DNA of 64,000 nucleotides from Syntrophopropionicum propionicicum_A (GTDB taxonomy: Bacteria > Bacillota > Desulfotomaculia > Desulfotomaculales > Pelotomaculaceae), in NCBI RefSeq assembly GCF_048984525.1, contig NZ_JBMGJC010000006.1:1-64000 (forward strand), written 5' to 3'. Positions 40,667-49,877 of the stretch are shown piece after piece. Numbering within the stretch: the first letter of the stretch is position 1; each line of letters opens with the position of its first letter. Below the pieces are notes generated by a model. The model did no database searches. It was not told where the DNA came from and was given only the letters and a program-made list of their open reading frames with translations. The translations under genes and the position numbers were made by a program.

Positions 40667-43600
40667 TTAGTTGCCGCTGACCCGGGAGACGTCCTTAATA
40701 TTTTCATCAAAGGCGGCCATAATTGCGTCGTCGCCGCTCAATCCCATTTGCTGGGCCTTCGTTATCGCCTGGACCATGCGCTTGTAATCTTTGGGAATAA
40801 TTTTAACAAACTTCGGCGCCATTACTTCCCAGTTGTCCAGGACAGCGACAGCGCGTTCACTCCCGGTATAGCGCAGGTGCTTCGCGATCATATCCCTGAC
40901 CCCATCTATCTCGCCGGCGTTTTCCAGCGCCTCGATATGGACCATCTCGCGGTTGCAGCGGTCTGTAAAGGTCCCGTCCACATCAAGCACGTAGGCTATG
41001 CCGCCCGACATGCCGGCGGCGAAATTTCTTCCGGTTAGGCCCAAAACAACTACCCGGCCGCCGGTCATATATTCACAGCCATGGTCACCGACACCCTCCA
41101 CAACGGCGCTCGCGCCGCTGTTCCTGACACAGAACCTCTCGCCGGCCACACCACGGATGTAAGCTTCGCCGGACGTGGCGCCGTACAGTGACACGTTGCC
41201 GACTATTATATTTTCCTCAGGCACAAGCTCTGACTTCACCGGGGGAAAAGCGATCAGCTTACCGCCTGAAAGGCCTTTGCCGAAATAATCGTTGGCGTCG
41301 CCTTCCAGTGTCATGGTAATGCCTTTGGGGATAAAGGCGCCGAAACTCTGCCCGGCTGAGCCGTCAAAATACAGCTGGATTGTATCTTCAGGCAGCCCTT
41401 TCCCGCCGTACCGGCTGGTAACCTCGTATCCCAGGATAGTACCGACAACACGGTTGGTGTTTTTTACGGGCAGCCTGGCCGCGACCTTTTCGCCGCGATT
41501 CAGCGCGGGCTCGCACAATTCCAGCAGGACCCGCCGGTCCAGAGACTTCTCCAGGGCATGATATTGTTCTTTCCGGCGGTACCTGCCAACCGTGGCCGGG
41601 ACGTCCGGCTGCCAGAGCAGCGCCGACAGATCCAGGCCTTTAGCCTTCCAGTGGCCGACGGCTTCTTTCTGTTCCAGCACATCGGTGCGGCCGACCATCT
41701 CGTTGACCGTCCGGAATCCCAGTTCAGCCATGATCTCGCGCAGCTCCCGGGCCACAAAACGCATGAAGTTGATCACGTGCTCAGGCTTTCCGGTAAATTT
41801 CTGGCGCAGTTCCGGGTTCTGGGTGGCCACACCGCACGGGCAGGTATCCAGGTTGCATACCCGCATCATCACACAGCCCATAACAACCAGCGGGGCTGTA
41901 GCGAAACCGAACTCTTCCGCGCCAAGGAGCGCCGCCATGGCTATATCCAGGCCGGTCATCAGCTTGCCGTCTGTCTCCACAACGATCCTGTCGCGCAGGT
42001 TATTGAGCACCAGGGTTTGGTGGGTTTCGGCCACTCCCAGTTCCCAGGGCAGACCGGCGTGCCTGATACTTGTGCGGGGTGAGGCGCCGGTGCCGCCGTC
42101 GTATCCGCTGATCAGCACGACATCGGCCCTTCCCTTGGCCACACCTGCCGCTATCGTTCCCACGCCCACCTCAGAAACCAGCTTGACGTTTATCCTGGCC
42201 TTTGGATTGGCGTTCTTTAAATCGTGGATCAGCTCGGCCAGGTCTTCAATTGAATATATGTCGTGGTGCGGCGGGGGCGAAATCAAACCCACCCCGGCCG
42301 TAGTATTCCTTACTCTGGCTATCCACGGGTAGACCTTCCGCCCAGGCAGCTGACCGCCCTCGCCGGGCTTTGCCCCCTGGGCCATTTTGATCTGAATTTC
42401 ATCGGAGTTAGCCAGGTACTCGCTGGTAACGCCAAACCTGGCGGAAGCCACCTGCTTGATGGCGCTGCGCAGGGAATCCCCTCCGGGCAGGGGCTGATAG
42501 CGGGCCGGGTCCTCCCCTCCCTCGCCCGTGTTGCTTTTGCCCCCGAGGCGGTTCATGGCGATGGCCATACATTCATGGGCCTCTTTGCTGATCGAACCGA
42601 ATGACATGGCCCCGGTTTTAAAGCGGCGGCAAATCGATTCCACCGGTTCCACTTCATCTATGGGCACCGGGTCGCGGCCCGGTTTAAAGCTCAAATACCT
42701 GCGCAGGGCGGTTTTCTGAGTGTTAACCAGCCGGGAGTATTTTTTAAACTTACTATAATCGCCGCTGCGGCAGGCTTCCTGCAGCAGCACTATCGTCTGC
42801 GGGTTGAACATGCGCTCATCCCCGTCATAACGCCACTGGAAGGCCGAACCCGAGTCTAGCGTGCTGTCTGCCCCTGGCGCGTACGCCCGCTGGTGCCTAA
42901 AAACAGCCTCCCCAGATATCTCCTCCAGGCCTATACCGCCGACGCGGGAGGCAGTCCAGGTAAAATACTTATCAATAACCTGACGGTGAATACCTATGGC
43001 TTCAAAGATTTGCGCCCCGCAGTAACTTTGAATGGTAGATATGCCCATCTTGGAGGCCACCTTGACAACGCCCTTAACTGCCGCCTTAATGTAATTTTGC
43101 ATCGCCCTCATCGGTGTAACGCCGGTCATAATTCCCTGGAAGCACATGTTTTCCAGCGTTTCCAGCGCCAGGTAAGGATTTATCGCGCTGGCTCCATAAC
43201 CCAGCAAGACTGCAAAATGATGTGTTTCACGGGGTTCTCCGGACTCCAGCAAAAGGCTGACTCTGGTCCTGGAGCCCTGGCGGATCAGGTGGTGGTGAAG
43301 TCCCGCTACGGCAAGCAGAGCGGGAATCGGCGCGTTTTCAGCGTCAACATCCCGGTCGGATAAAATTAACAGGTTAGCGCCGCCTGCTATTGCCCGGTCA
43401 GCCTCGCCGCAAAGGTCTCTCATCGCCGTCTCGAGGCCCCGGCTGTCTTCATCAGCCCTGAACAGGATCGGCAGGGTTTCAGCTTTAAAGCCTTCCCTTT
43501 TCAGGTGCCGCAGCCTGGCCAGTTCGCCGTTGGTCAGGATCGGCTTCTTAAGCCTGATCCTCCGGCAGCTCTCAGGCTCCGGCCTGATTAAATTTTTCTC

Positions 43601-45250
43601 TGAGCCGACCGTCGTTTCAACAGCAAAAATAATTTCTTCTCTTATCGAGTCAATCGGCGGGTTAGTCACCTGGGCGAATAACTGCTTGAAATAGCTGTAC
43701 AATAGCTGCGGCTTATCCGACAGCGCGGCCAGCGAAGCGTCGTTACCCATTGACCCCACAGGCTCGACAGCGTCTTTAGCCATCGGCTCCAAAACTTTCA
43801 CCAGGTCCTCATAGGTGTAGCCGAAGACCTGCTGCCGCCGCAGTATGGTTTCGTGATCAGTTTCAGGTAAATAAGGCGCTTTCGGCAGATCATCGAGATC
43901 GGCCAGGTATTGCCTCAGCCACTGCCGGTAGGGGTATGCGCCGGATATCTTTGACTTAAGTTCCTGGTCGCTGATTATACGCCCCTCTCCGGTATCAACG
44001 AGCAGCATCCGTCCAGGGCGCAGCCGTTCTTTCAAGACAATATCTTGCGGCGGAATATCAAGCACCCCCACCTCGGAGGCAAGGACAATCAGGTCGTCCT
44101 TGGTGACATAATAACGCGACGGGCGCAGTCCGTTCCGGTCCAATACCGCGCCGATTACGGTCCCGTCCGTAAAAGCGATGGAGGCAGGACCGTCCCACGG
44201 TTCCATCAAAGTGCTGTGATATTCATAGAAGGCTTTCTTTTCGTCGCTCATGCTTTCGTGGTTGGACCACGGTTCCGGGATCATCATCATCGCGGCGTGA
44301 GGCAGTGAACGGCCGGTAAGGGATAAAAACTCGAGGCAGTTGTCAAACATGGCCGAATCGCTGCCGTCCTGGTCGATCACCGGAAAAACCTTGGCCATAT
44401 CCGGGCCAAAAAGCTCTGAGGAGCACAGCGACTGCCTGGTCAGCATAAAATTTATATTCCCCCGCAGGGTATTGATTTCACCGTTATGGATCAGGTAGCG
44501 GTAAGGGTGCGCCCTCTCCCAGCTGGGAAACGTATTGGTGCTGAAGCGGGAATGGACCAGGGCCAGGGCGGTCTCCACGCCAGGATCGTTCAAGTCCTGG
44601 TAATACTGCGCTATCTGTGCCGGGATCAGCATCCCTTTATATACAATGGTCCGGCAGGAAAAACTGGCGAAATAGAAGGCGCCGCCTTCCGGCAGGCAGC
44701 GGGAGCGGACTTCGCTTTCAGCCCTCTTGCGGATAACGTAAAGTTTGCGCTCGAAGGCCATTATATCTTCTATTTCGGGACTTCTGGCAATAAAAACCTG
44801 TCTTATGTAAGGCTGCTCCTTTTTAGCAGTCTCACCCAGCGTGCAGTCATCTGTGGGGACGTCACGCCACCCGAGCAGGACCTGGCCTTCTTCCCCGACA
44901 ATCCCCGCCAGCTCCCGCTCGCATTTCTTCCTTAAGGCCGGGTCGTTCGGGAGGAAAAGCATACCGATGCCATAACCGCCGGCTGGAGGCAGGTCGATAT
45001 TCTGGCTGGCGCACTCCTTTTTAAAGAACTCATGCGGGATCTGCATAAGGATTCCAGCGCCGTCCCCGGTATCGAGCTCCGCCCCCCTGGCTCCGCGGTG
45101 GTCAAGGTTATCCAGTACGGTAAGGGCTTTGCGCAATATGTCATTTGACTTCAATCCTTTAATATTAGCCACAAACCCCATGCCGCAGGCGTCATGCTCA
45201 TAAACCGGGTCGTACAGACCTTGTCTGGGAGGTATTCCGCTGCTGTTCAT
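40667..45250 (-). CDS. gltB: Glutamate synthase large (alpha) subunit
   Basis: A 1527-residue class II amidotransferase. The mature N-terminal nucleophile is Cys in HDACGMGFV (about residue 20), which implies removal of a propeptide. The glutaminase domain (ALVHSRFSTNTFPSWERAHP), the FMN barrel (GGKSNTGEGGEDPARY, ISGYDGGTGASPRTSI), the [3Fe-4S] cysteines (CVMMRVCNLDTCPCGVA) and the C-terminal GXGXG beta-helix (GLTGRNFAAGMSGG) follow in order. ATG 45250 has GAGG 9 bases upstream. Expression is probably set by the leader attenuator at 45280-45374. Confidence 0.96.
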   Translation of the reverse strand: MNSSGIPPRQGLYDPVYEHDACGMGFVANIKGLKSNDILRKALTVLDNLDHRGARGAELDTGDGAGILMQIPHEFFKKECASQNIDLPPAGGYGIGMLFLPNDPALRKKCERELAGIVGEEGQVLLGWRDVPTDDCTLGETAKKEQPYIRQVFIARSPEIEDIMAFERKLYVIRKRAESEVRSRCLPEGGAFYFASFSCRTIVYKGMLIPAQIAQYYQDLNDPGVETALALVHSRFSTNTFPSWERAHPYRYLIHNGEINTLRGNINFMLTRQSLCSSELFGPDMAKVFPVIDQDGSDSAMFDNCLEFLSLTGRSLPHAAMMMIPEPWSNHESMSDEKKAFYEYHSTLMEPWDGPASIAFTDGTVIGAVLDRNGLRPSRYYVTKDDLIVLASEVGVLDIPPQDIVLKERLRPGRMLLVDTGEGRIISDQELKSKISGAYPYRQWLRQYLADLDDLPKAPYLPETDHETILRRQQVFGYTYEDLVKVLEPMAKDAVEPVGSMGNDASLAALSDKPQLLYSYFKQLFAQVTNPPIDSIREEIIFAVETTVGSEKNLIRPEPESCRRIRLKKPILTNGELARLRHLKREGFKAETLPILFRADEDSRGLETAMRDLCGEADRAIAGGANLLILSDRDVDAENAPIPALLAVAGLHHHLIRQGSRTRVSLLLESGEPRETHHFAVLLGYGASAINPYLALETLENMCFQGIMTGVTPMRAMQNYIKAAVKGVVKVASKMGISTIQSYCGAQIFEAIGIHRQVIDKYFTWTASRVGGIGLEEISGEAVFRHQRAYAPGADSTLDSGSAFQWRYDGDERMFNPQTIVLLQEACRSGDYSKFKKYSRLVNTQKTALRRYLSFKPGRDPVPIDEVEPVESICRRFKTGAMSFGSISKEAHECMAIAMNRLGGKSNTGEGGEDPARYQPLPGGDSLRSAIKQVASARFGVTSEYLANSDEIQIKMAQGAKPGEGGQLPGRKVYPWIARVRNTTAGVGLISPPPHHDIYSIEDLAELIHDLKNANPKARINVKLVSEVGVGTIAAGVAKGRADVVLISGYDGGTGASPRTSIRHAGLPWELGVAETHQTLVLNNLRDRIVVETDGKLMTGLDIAMAALLGAEEFGFATAPLVVMGCVMMRVCNLDTCPCGVATQNPELRQKFTGKPEHVINFMRFVARELREIMAELGFRTVNEMVGRTDVLEQKEAVGHWKAKGLDLSALLWQPDVPATVGRYRRKEQYHALEKSLDRRVLLELCEPALNRGEKVAARLPVKNTNRVVGTILGYEVTSRYGGKGLPEDTIQLYFDGSAGQSFGAFIPKGITMTLEGDANDYFGKGLSGGKLIAFPPVKSELVPEENIIVGNVSLYGATSGEAYIRGVAGERFCVRNSGASAVVEGVGDHGCEYMTGGRVVVLGLTGRNFAAGMSGGIAYVLDVDGTFTDRCNREMVHIEALENAGEIDGVRDMIAKHLRYTGSERAVAVLDNWEVMAPKFVKIIPKDYKRMVQAITKAQQMGLSGDDAIMAAFDENIKDVSRVSGN

Positions 45251-45279
45251 AATACGAGACCTCACAATCATACATTGAC

Positions 45280-45374
45280 AAAAAAGCCTTCACTTCAGGC
45301 CTGCGTAAATTACCGCAAGCTTGCAGCGAAGGCTTCATTGCCTAAAACTTTATCCGGGCACTTCATCGAGCCCG
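45280..45374 (-). promoter_or_regulatory. gltB leader: two hexaloop hairpins overlapping a terminator (ANTAR-type attenuator)
   Basis: Reading leftwards: P1 CGGGC-UC[GAUGAA]GU-GCCCG (45354-45374), a 10-base spacer, P2 AGGC[AAUGAA]GCCU (45330-45343), then a terminator AAGCCTTC...GAAGGCTT followed by six T (45280-45336). P2 and the terminator 5' arm share the GCCTT bases and cannot form together. This is the known layout of ANTAR antitermination targets, in which hexaloop position 4 is G. Two ANTAR proteins are encoded nearby. Confidence 0.7.
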
Positions 45375-45503
45375 ATAAATATACTCCAATATATGCTTTT
45401 CCCTTGATTGGGTATTAATTCTATAAATAATCCTGCTAATCATCTTTTAATCTTGTTAATCCTGTGAAATTGTTTTAAATTTGTTTGTTTTAACACTGTT
45501 TAC

Positions 45504-46835
45504 TTAAAACTTGGACAGGTATTCAACAGTTTCCCAGGGATGGACCTGGATGCGGTAGCGATCCCACTCGATTCTCTTCGCCTCTATGAATCTGTCGAAA
45601 ACATGTTCACCAAGGGTATCTCTGAGCACCTGGTCCTTTTCCAGTTCACATACAGCCTCCTTCAGGTTTTCCGGCAGGCTTTCTATTCCCAGCTGTGCTC
45701 TCTCGGCCGGGGACATCTCATAAATATTGCGGTTGCACTGCTCCGGCGGCAGGATTTTATTTTTTATCCCATCCAGACCCGCTCTTAGACATACCGCGAG
45801 GGTCAGGTAGGGATTGCAGGCCGGGTCGGGGCTGCGCAGTTCGATACGGGTGGACATGCCTCTCTTGGCCGGAATCCTGATTAGCGGGCTCCTGTTTCGT
45901 CCCGACCAGGCGATGTATACCGGCGCCTCAAAACCTGAAACAAGGCGTTTATACGAGTTGACCGTGGGGTTGGCGATGGCGGTGATCGCTTTAACGTGTT
46001 TCATCAGGCCGCCCACGTAGTACCTGCATTCCTCGCTCAGCCCATCCGGTTGGGTTGGGTCATAAAAGGCATTCTCCCCGTCCTTCACCAGCGACTGGTT
46101 TGTGTGCATGCCGGAACCGGCCATCCCGTATATCGGTTTAGGCATGAATGTCGCGTGCAGGCCGTGCCGCTGGGCAGTGGTGCGCACCACGAACTTGAAG
46201 GTGACAATTTTGTCCGCTATGTCCAAAGCATCCGAGTATTTAAAGTCAATCTCATGCTGACCGCTTCCGACCTCGTGGTGGGAAGCTTCTATTTCAAAGC
46301 CCATTTGCTCAAGTATCAAAACCATATCGCGGCGGGCATTTTCCCCCAGGTCAACCGGCGCCATATCGAAATAACCGGCGCGGTCCTGTGTGATAGTGGT
46401 GGGTTTTCCTTCGTTGTCAAGGTGGAAGAGGAAAAATTCCAGCTCAGGGCCGGCATTCATAACATAGCCCATCTCACCGGCTTCCTGCACTGCCCTGCGC
46501 AGGACATTGCGGGGGTCCCCCAGAAACGGAGTGCCGTCAGGAGTATAAACGTCACAAATCAGCCGGGCCACGCCGCCTTCACGCGGCCTCCAGGGGAAAA
46601 TCGTAAATGTAGAGGGGTCCGGGCGCAGGTACATGTCAGATTCCTCAATGCGGACAAACCCGTCAATGGAAGAACCGTCAAACATCAATTCCCCTTCCAA
46701 TGCCTTTTCCAGCTGCTCAACCGTGATGGCGACATTCTTAAGGATGCCGAAGATGTCGGTAAACTGGAGCCTTATAAATTTGACTCCCCATTCCTTGGCA
46801 AGGCTGCGCACGTCGTCGTTGGTAAACTTAGCCAT
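45504..46835 (-). CDS. glnA: Glutamine synthetase, type I (canonical)
   Basis: ATP-dependent amidation of glutamate with ammonium, a dodecamer. 443 residues, with all ligands of both metal sites visible: E131-L-E133 (PELEFFL), SHHEVGSGQHE, GSGMH and RIELR, plus the ammonia-site Asp in FDGSSIDGF. ATG 46835 follows AAAGGTG; longer frames read into the leader. Of the three glnA copies here only this one keeps every catalytic residue. A hexaloop attenuator (46888-46968) precedes it. Confidence 0.95.
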   Translation of the reverse strand: MAKFTNDDVRSLAKEWGVKFIRLQFTDIFGILKNVAITVEQLEKALEGELMFDGSSIDGFVRIEESDMYLRPDPSTFTIFPWRPREGGVARLICDVYTPDGTPFLGDPRNVLRRAVQEAGEMGYVMNAGPELEFFLFHLDNEGKPTTITQDRAGYFDMAPVDLGENARRDMVLILEQMGFEIEASHHEVGSGQHEIDFKYSDALDIADKIVTFKFVVRTTAQRHGLHATFMPKPIYGMAGSGMHTNQSLVKDGENAFYDPTQPDGLSEECRYYVGGLMKHVKAITAIANPTVNSYKRLVSGFEAPVYIAWSGRNRSPLIRIPAKRGMSTRIELRSPDPACNPYLTLAVCLRAGLDGIKNKILPPEQCNRNIYEMSPAERAQLGIESLPENLKEAVCELEKDQVLRDTLGEHVFDRFIEAKRIEWDRYRIQVHPWETVEYLSKF

Positions 46836-46887
46836 CCTGATCACACCTTTCAGTATTTTTAAATATTTCGAGAGGAGGTCAATTACG

Positions 46888-46968
46888 AAAAAAAGGCCTA
46901 TGCACACAGGTAAAAAAACCCGCTCGCTGGCCCCATCGCCCCTCATTAAGAGTACAACGCCGTACCCT
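46888..46968 (-). promoter_or_regulatory. glnA1 leader: hexaloop hairpins overlapping a terminator
   Basis: Leftwards: P1 AGGGUAC[GGCGUU]GUACUCU (46949-46968), P2 GGC[GAUGGG]GCC (46929-46940), and a long terminator in which GGGGCCAGCGAGCGGGU pairs with ACCUGUGUGCAUAGGCC across a T loop, followed by six T (46888-46934). P2 shares GGGGCC with the terminator. A -10-like TATACT lies at 47000-47005 (minus strand). Confidence 0.6.
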
Positions 46969-47047
46969 CATCTTCACTTGTGAATAAAAATATATCACAA
47001 GTATATCATAGAAAATAGCAATTGAAATAGTTTTTTTTGATTTTCTT

Positions 47048-47087
47048 AAAAAAAGCCCTTTGTCCGTAAGTTGCGCTGAACAAAGGG
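47048..47087 (-). terminator. Terminator downstream of the ANTAR1 gene
   Basis: CCCTTTGT/ACAAAGGG stem followed on the minus strand by C and seven T. It lies 155 bases after the ANTAR1 stop and before the glnA1 promoter region. Confidence 0.75.
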
Positions 47088-47153
47088 AATAATGAGGATG
47101 GTACAATATACAAAGAATGCCCTTAACAGCAGAGAATTGAACTCTGCCATTAA

Positions 47154-47167
47154 GAGCACCATTGCCC
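47154..47167 (-). promoter_or_regulatory. Isolated hexaloop hairpin between ANTAR1 and its downstream terminator
   Basis: GGGC[AAUGGU]GCUC, with A at loop position 1 and G at 4. It lies 66 bases ahead of the terminator at 47048-47087, next to a GCAGAG/CTCTGC stem with a 7-base loop (47130-47148). It might make that terminator ANTAR-responsive, but the overlap seen in the other leaders is absent. Confidence 0.35.
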
Positions 47168-47242
47168 CGTTCAGACACAACTGCGTATCCGAAAAAAATA
47201 TTCTATTGATATTTAGACAAGCCCGCTGGCGGTATAAACTGT

Positions 47243-47818
47243 CTACAGATTATGAGCCAGGATTATGGCGTCGGCCACCGCCCGCATGGAAATCCGCCTG
47301 TTCATGCTTTGCTTCTGTATTCTTTTAAATGCTTCTGTTTCCGGTATGCCCATCGTTTCCATCAGGATACCCTTGGCCCTTTCAACAACTTTCCTGGTCT
47401 CCAGGGTATCCTGCAGGTCCTTGATCTGATTTTCAAGCTTGATGATCTCCTGATAATTTGTCAGGGCCAATTCTATCGCCGGAATCAGGTTATACTCCAG
47501 CTCCGGCTTGACCAGGAAGGCAAATACTTTGGCAGCCTTGGCTTTTTCCAATACATTTTGCTGCGTGGAGGACGCAATTAATATAACCGGCGCCAGTTTA
47601 TCCTCATGTATAATCCTGGCTATTTCATAACCGTCCGTGCCGGGCAAAAAAGCTTCAGCTATGACAAGATCAGGTTGCCTGGCCCTGACCAGCTTTAAAC
47701 CGGTTATGCCGTCCTCAGCCTCTCCTACCACCCAGTAGCCCATCTTGCCGATCAGGTTCTTGATAGTTTTTCTCCAGGCGGCATCGCTGTCGATTATGAT
47801 TACTCTTTGTTCCCCCAT
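47243..47818 (-). CDS. ANTAR-domain response regulator 1
   Basis: 191 residues: pseudo-receiver domain (about 1-120), coiled coil (EIIKLENQIKDLQDTLE) and a C-terminal ANTAR RNA-binding domain (VVERAKGILMETMGIPETEAFKRIQKQSMNRRISMRAVADAII). The expected phosphoacceptor Asp is Glu55 (VIAEAFLPG), so phosphorylation-dependent control may be lost or mimicked. ANTAR proteins bind twin hexaloop hairpins and prevent termination. Its own leader carries such hairpins, which suggests autoregulation; gltB, glnA1 and glnA2 are further likely targets. ATG 47818 follows GGGAGG. Confidence 0.9.
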   Translation of the reverse strand: MGEQRVIIIDSDAAWRKTIKNLIGKMGYWVVGEAEDGITGLKLVRARQPDLVIAEAFLPGTDGYEIARIIHEDKLAPVILIASSTQQNVLEKAKAAKVFAFLVKPELEYNLIPAIELALTNYQEIIKLENQIKDLQDTLETRKVVERAKGILMETMGIPETEAFKRIQKQSMNRRISMRAVADAIILAHNL

Positions 47819-47844
47819 GGCTTTGCCTCCCTTCAAAAGGTATA

Positions 47845-47924
47845 AGTAAAATGCCCTCGGGCAGGCCAAAAAAGGCCTTAAGAGGGCAACGTCGCCGGTA
47901 AACCAACAGATACATCATCGTATC
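47845..47924 (-). promoter_or_regulatory. ANTAR1 leader: twin hexaloop hairpins overlapping a terminator
   Basis: Leftwards: P1 GAUAC[GAUGAU]GUAUC (47909-47924), P2 GGC[GACGUU]GCC (47885-47896), then terminator GCCCTC...GGCC-T6-GGCC...GAGGGC followed by ATTTTACTT (47845-47887). P2 and the terminator 5' arm share GCC. Placement ahead of an ANTAR gene implies feedback control. Confidence 0.65.
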
Positions 47925-48009
47925 CAAGCTATCATGTTCTTTAGATTATTCTATATATTATTTTCAAAGAGATCAATGATTATTTATTTAACTGGCTAAA
48001 GATCGTTTA

Positions 48010-49653
48010 TTAACTGTTTAACAGTCTCTTGGCTTTCTCGTCTTGTACTTCTGTTATAAACGGTATGCCTGTTTCCCTCTCGGTTTCCCTGTTGCCCGAC
48101 GTCAGGTCGAACCTGGAAATTTCCGAGATATCGAACCTGCGGGCGCCGGCGAGAAGCTGCTGCAGTCCTGCCGCCAGTTTGTCGCAAAGCGTCCAGATAG
48201 CGATTGCTCCGAAGGGAATGTTCTTCATTTCATTGGCGCCCACTTTTTTCTGGACGTCATAGTAACCGGCAAAGATTTCCTCGGGCTTGGCGCCTGTTTC
48301 CGCCACGGACTTGGCCAGTTCATTCCAGTTTCCATTCACAGCCGCCTTGCGCTCCGGTTTCAGTACGCCTTCAATATTAGCACCCAGGAACCCGGGGATC
48401 ATCGTCGCCCTGCCGATACAGATCATCTTCGCGAAGGGAGCGCCCAGGGCCAGTGCCTTAAACATCTGGTCTTCCCTGGCAATGCCGCCGCCGAAGGCCA
48501 GGTCAACTACTTTTTTGCCTCTCTGAGCCAGGATGCTTGCATATTCATAGGCCTTGGAGTGGAGCAGAATGGAAGGCACGCCCCAGGTCTCCATCATGTT
48601 CCAGGGGCTCATGCCGGTACCGCCGCCGGAGCCGTCAATGGTCAGGAGGTCCAGCCTGGCGTCCGTGGCAAACTTGATGGACATGGCCAGCGCTTCCATA
48701 CCATAGGAACCGGTCTTCAAGGTGATCCTCTTGTACCCCATTTTTCTCAGGTCATCAATTGCCGTCATGAAAGACTCCTGGACCTGGTCACTGCTGGAAA
48801 GATCAGTGTAGCCCAGGCGGCTGTGGCGGGCAAATGAACGGATGGCGCCTGATTTAAATGCCTGCTGGACTTCGGGCAGGGTCGGATCCGGGTCTACGAT
48901 ATAGCCCCTGTTTTTTAGGAAAACAGCGTAGTCGAGGTCGGTTACCTGGATTTCGCCGCCGATATCCTTGGCGCCCTGGCCCCACTTCAGCTCGATGATC
49001 GCTTTGTCGCCGTATTTCCTTAAGACATAATCAGCCACACCGTTACGGGTATCCTCAACGTTCATCTGGACAATAATGGCGCCGTACCCGTCATGATAAC
49101 GCAGGTAAGTGTCCACCCTGCGGTCGAGTTCAGGCGATATCTCGATCCTGCCGTTTTTGATAACCGACTGTTTGTCAACGCCGACAACGTTTTCACCGAC
49201 TACAATCGGGTAACCGACGAGGGCCGCGCCGACCGCGAAAGACTCCCAGTACTTGGCGGCGACAAAGGTTGAACCCAGGGCGCCGGACAGGATGGGGAGC
49301 CTGGATTTTGTCTTGACTTCATTGCCAAACTCCACTTCGATATTGACGTTCGGGAAAATGCAGTCGTCCGCTTCACTGGAAAGTCCTTTGGCCAGGCCAT
49401 AGGCGCCGTAGTTGTAGCCCTGCACACGGAGGGAATTATAGGAAACTCCCACATGGGTGATATTGTCGCTGCCGGCAGTAATTGCTCCAAAGTCTCTGGG
49501 GTAAAGCATCTTACGCCCTTTCATGCAGGACATAAAGGTTTCACATTTGCCCTGGCAATCCGCCCGGCATAATGTACACAGCCCTGATTCGGCGGGGTTG
49601 CCGCGGTTCACCGTACCCAAAACATCGTTAGACTTCTGCTGTCCTATACTCAC
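48010..49653 (-). CDS. FMN-binding glutamate synthase family protein
   Basis: About 547 residues homologous to the FMN/synthase domain of GltB without the amidotransferase domain. An N-terminal CxxCxxxCxxxC cluster (CTLCRADCQGKC) probably binds Fe-S; the barrel carries ELKWGQGAKDIGGEIQ, LLTIDGSGGGTGMSPW and LAFGGGIAREDQMFKALALGAPF. Such stand-alone proteins use free ammonia or a separate glutaminase, with electrons from partners such as ferredoxin. GTG 49653 has AGGAGG 9 bases upstream; the ATG at 49662 abuts it. It follows glnA2 and may act with NfnAB. Confidence 0.9.
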   Translation of the reverse strand: MSIGQQKSNDVLGTVNRGNPAESGLCTLCRADCQGKCETFMSCMKGRKMLYPRDFGAITAGSDNITHVGVSYNSLRVQGYNYGAYGLAKGLSSEADDCIFPNVNIEVEFGNEVKTKSRLPILSGALGSTFVAAKYWESFAVGAALVGYPIVVGENVVGVDKQSVIKNGRIEISPELDRRVDTYLRYHDGYGAIIVQMNVEDTRNGVADYVLRKYGDKAIIELKWGQGAKDIGGEIQVTDLDYAVFLKNRGYIVDPDPTLPEVQQAFKSGAIRSFARHSRLGYTDLSSSDQVQESFMTAIDDLRKMGYKRITLKTGSYGMEALAMSIKFATDARLDLLTIDGSGGGTGMSPWNMMETWGVPSILLHSKAYEYASILAQRGKKVVDLAFGGGIAREDQMFKALALGAPFAKMICIGRATMIPGFLGANIEGVLKPERKAAVNGNWNELAKSVAETGAKPEEIFAGYYDVQKKVGANEMKNIPFGAIAIWTLCDKLAAGLQQLLAGARRFDISEISRFDLTSGNRETERETGIPFITEVQDEKAKRLLNS

Positions 49654-49877
49654 TTGTACCATCCTCCTCTTGCTTATCTCTAATGTGTAAAATCTATCTT
49701 TACCTGAAATTCTCCCACTGCTTAACTGAAATATTGCCTGCCAGCGCTGATGCCGTTACTAAACTGTCCCCGGCTTCATCCCTCCTGTCTGTCCAAATTT
49801 CTTTGCTGAGCAAAAAGTGGGAAAAACTTTATAATAACTTAATATTTTGGTACCCGGTACGCAAAATTAAGTTATTT

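Noticed and set aside
46912..46925. The seven-T run after GAGCGGG in the glnA1 leader taken as a terminator end
   Set aside because: No complementary 5' arm exists for the bases before it; the run instead forms the loop of a longer hairpin whose own T-run is at 46888-46894.
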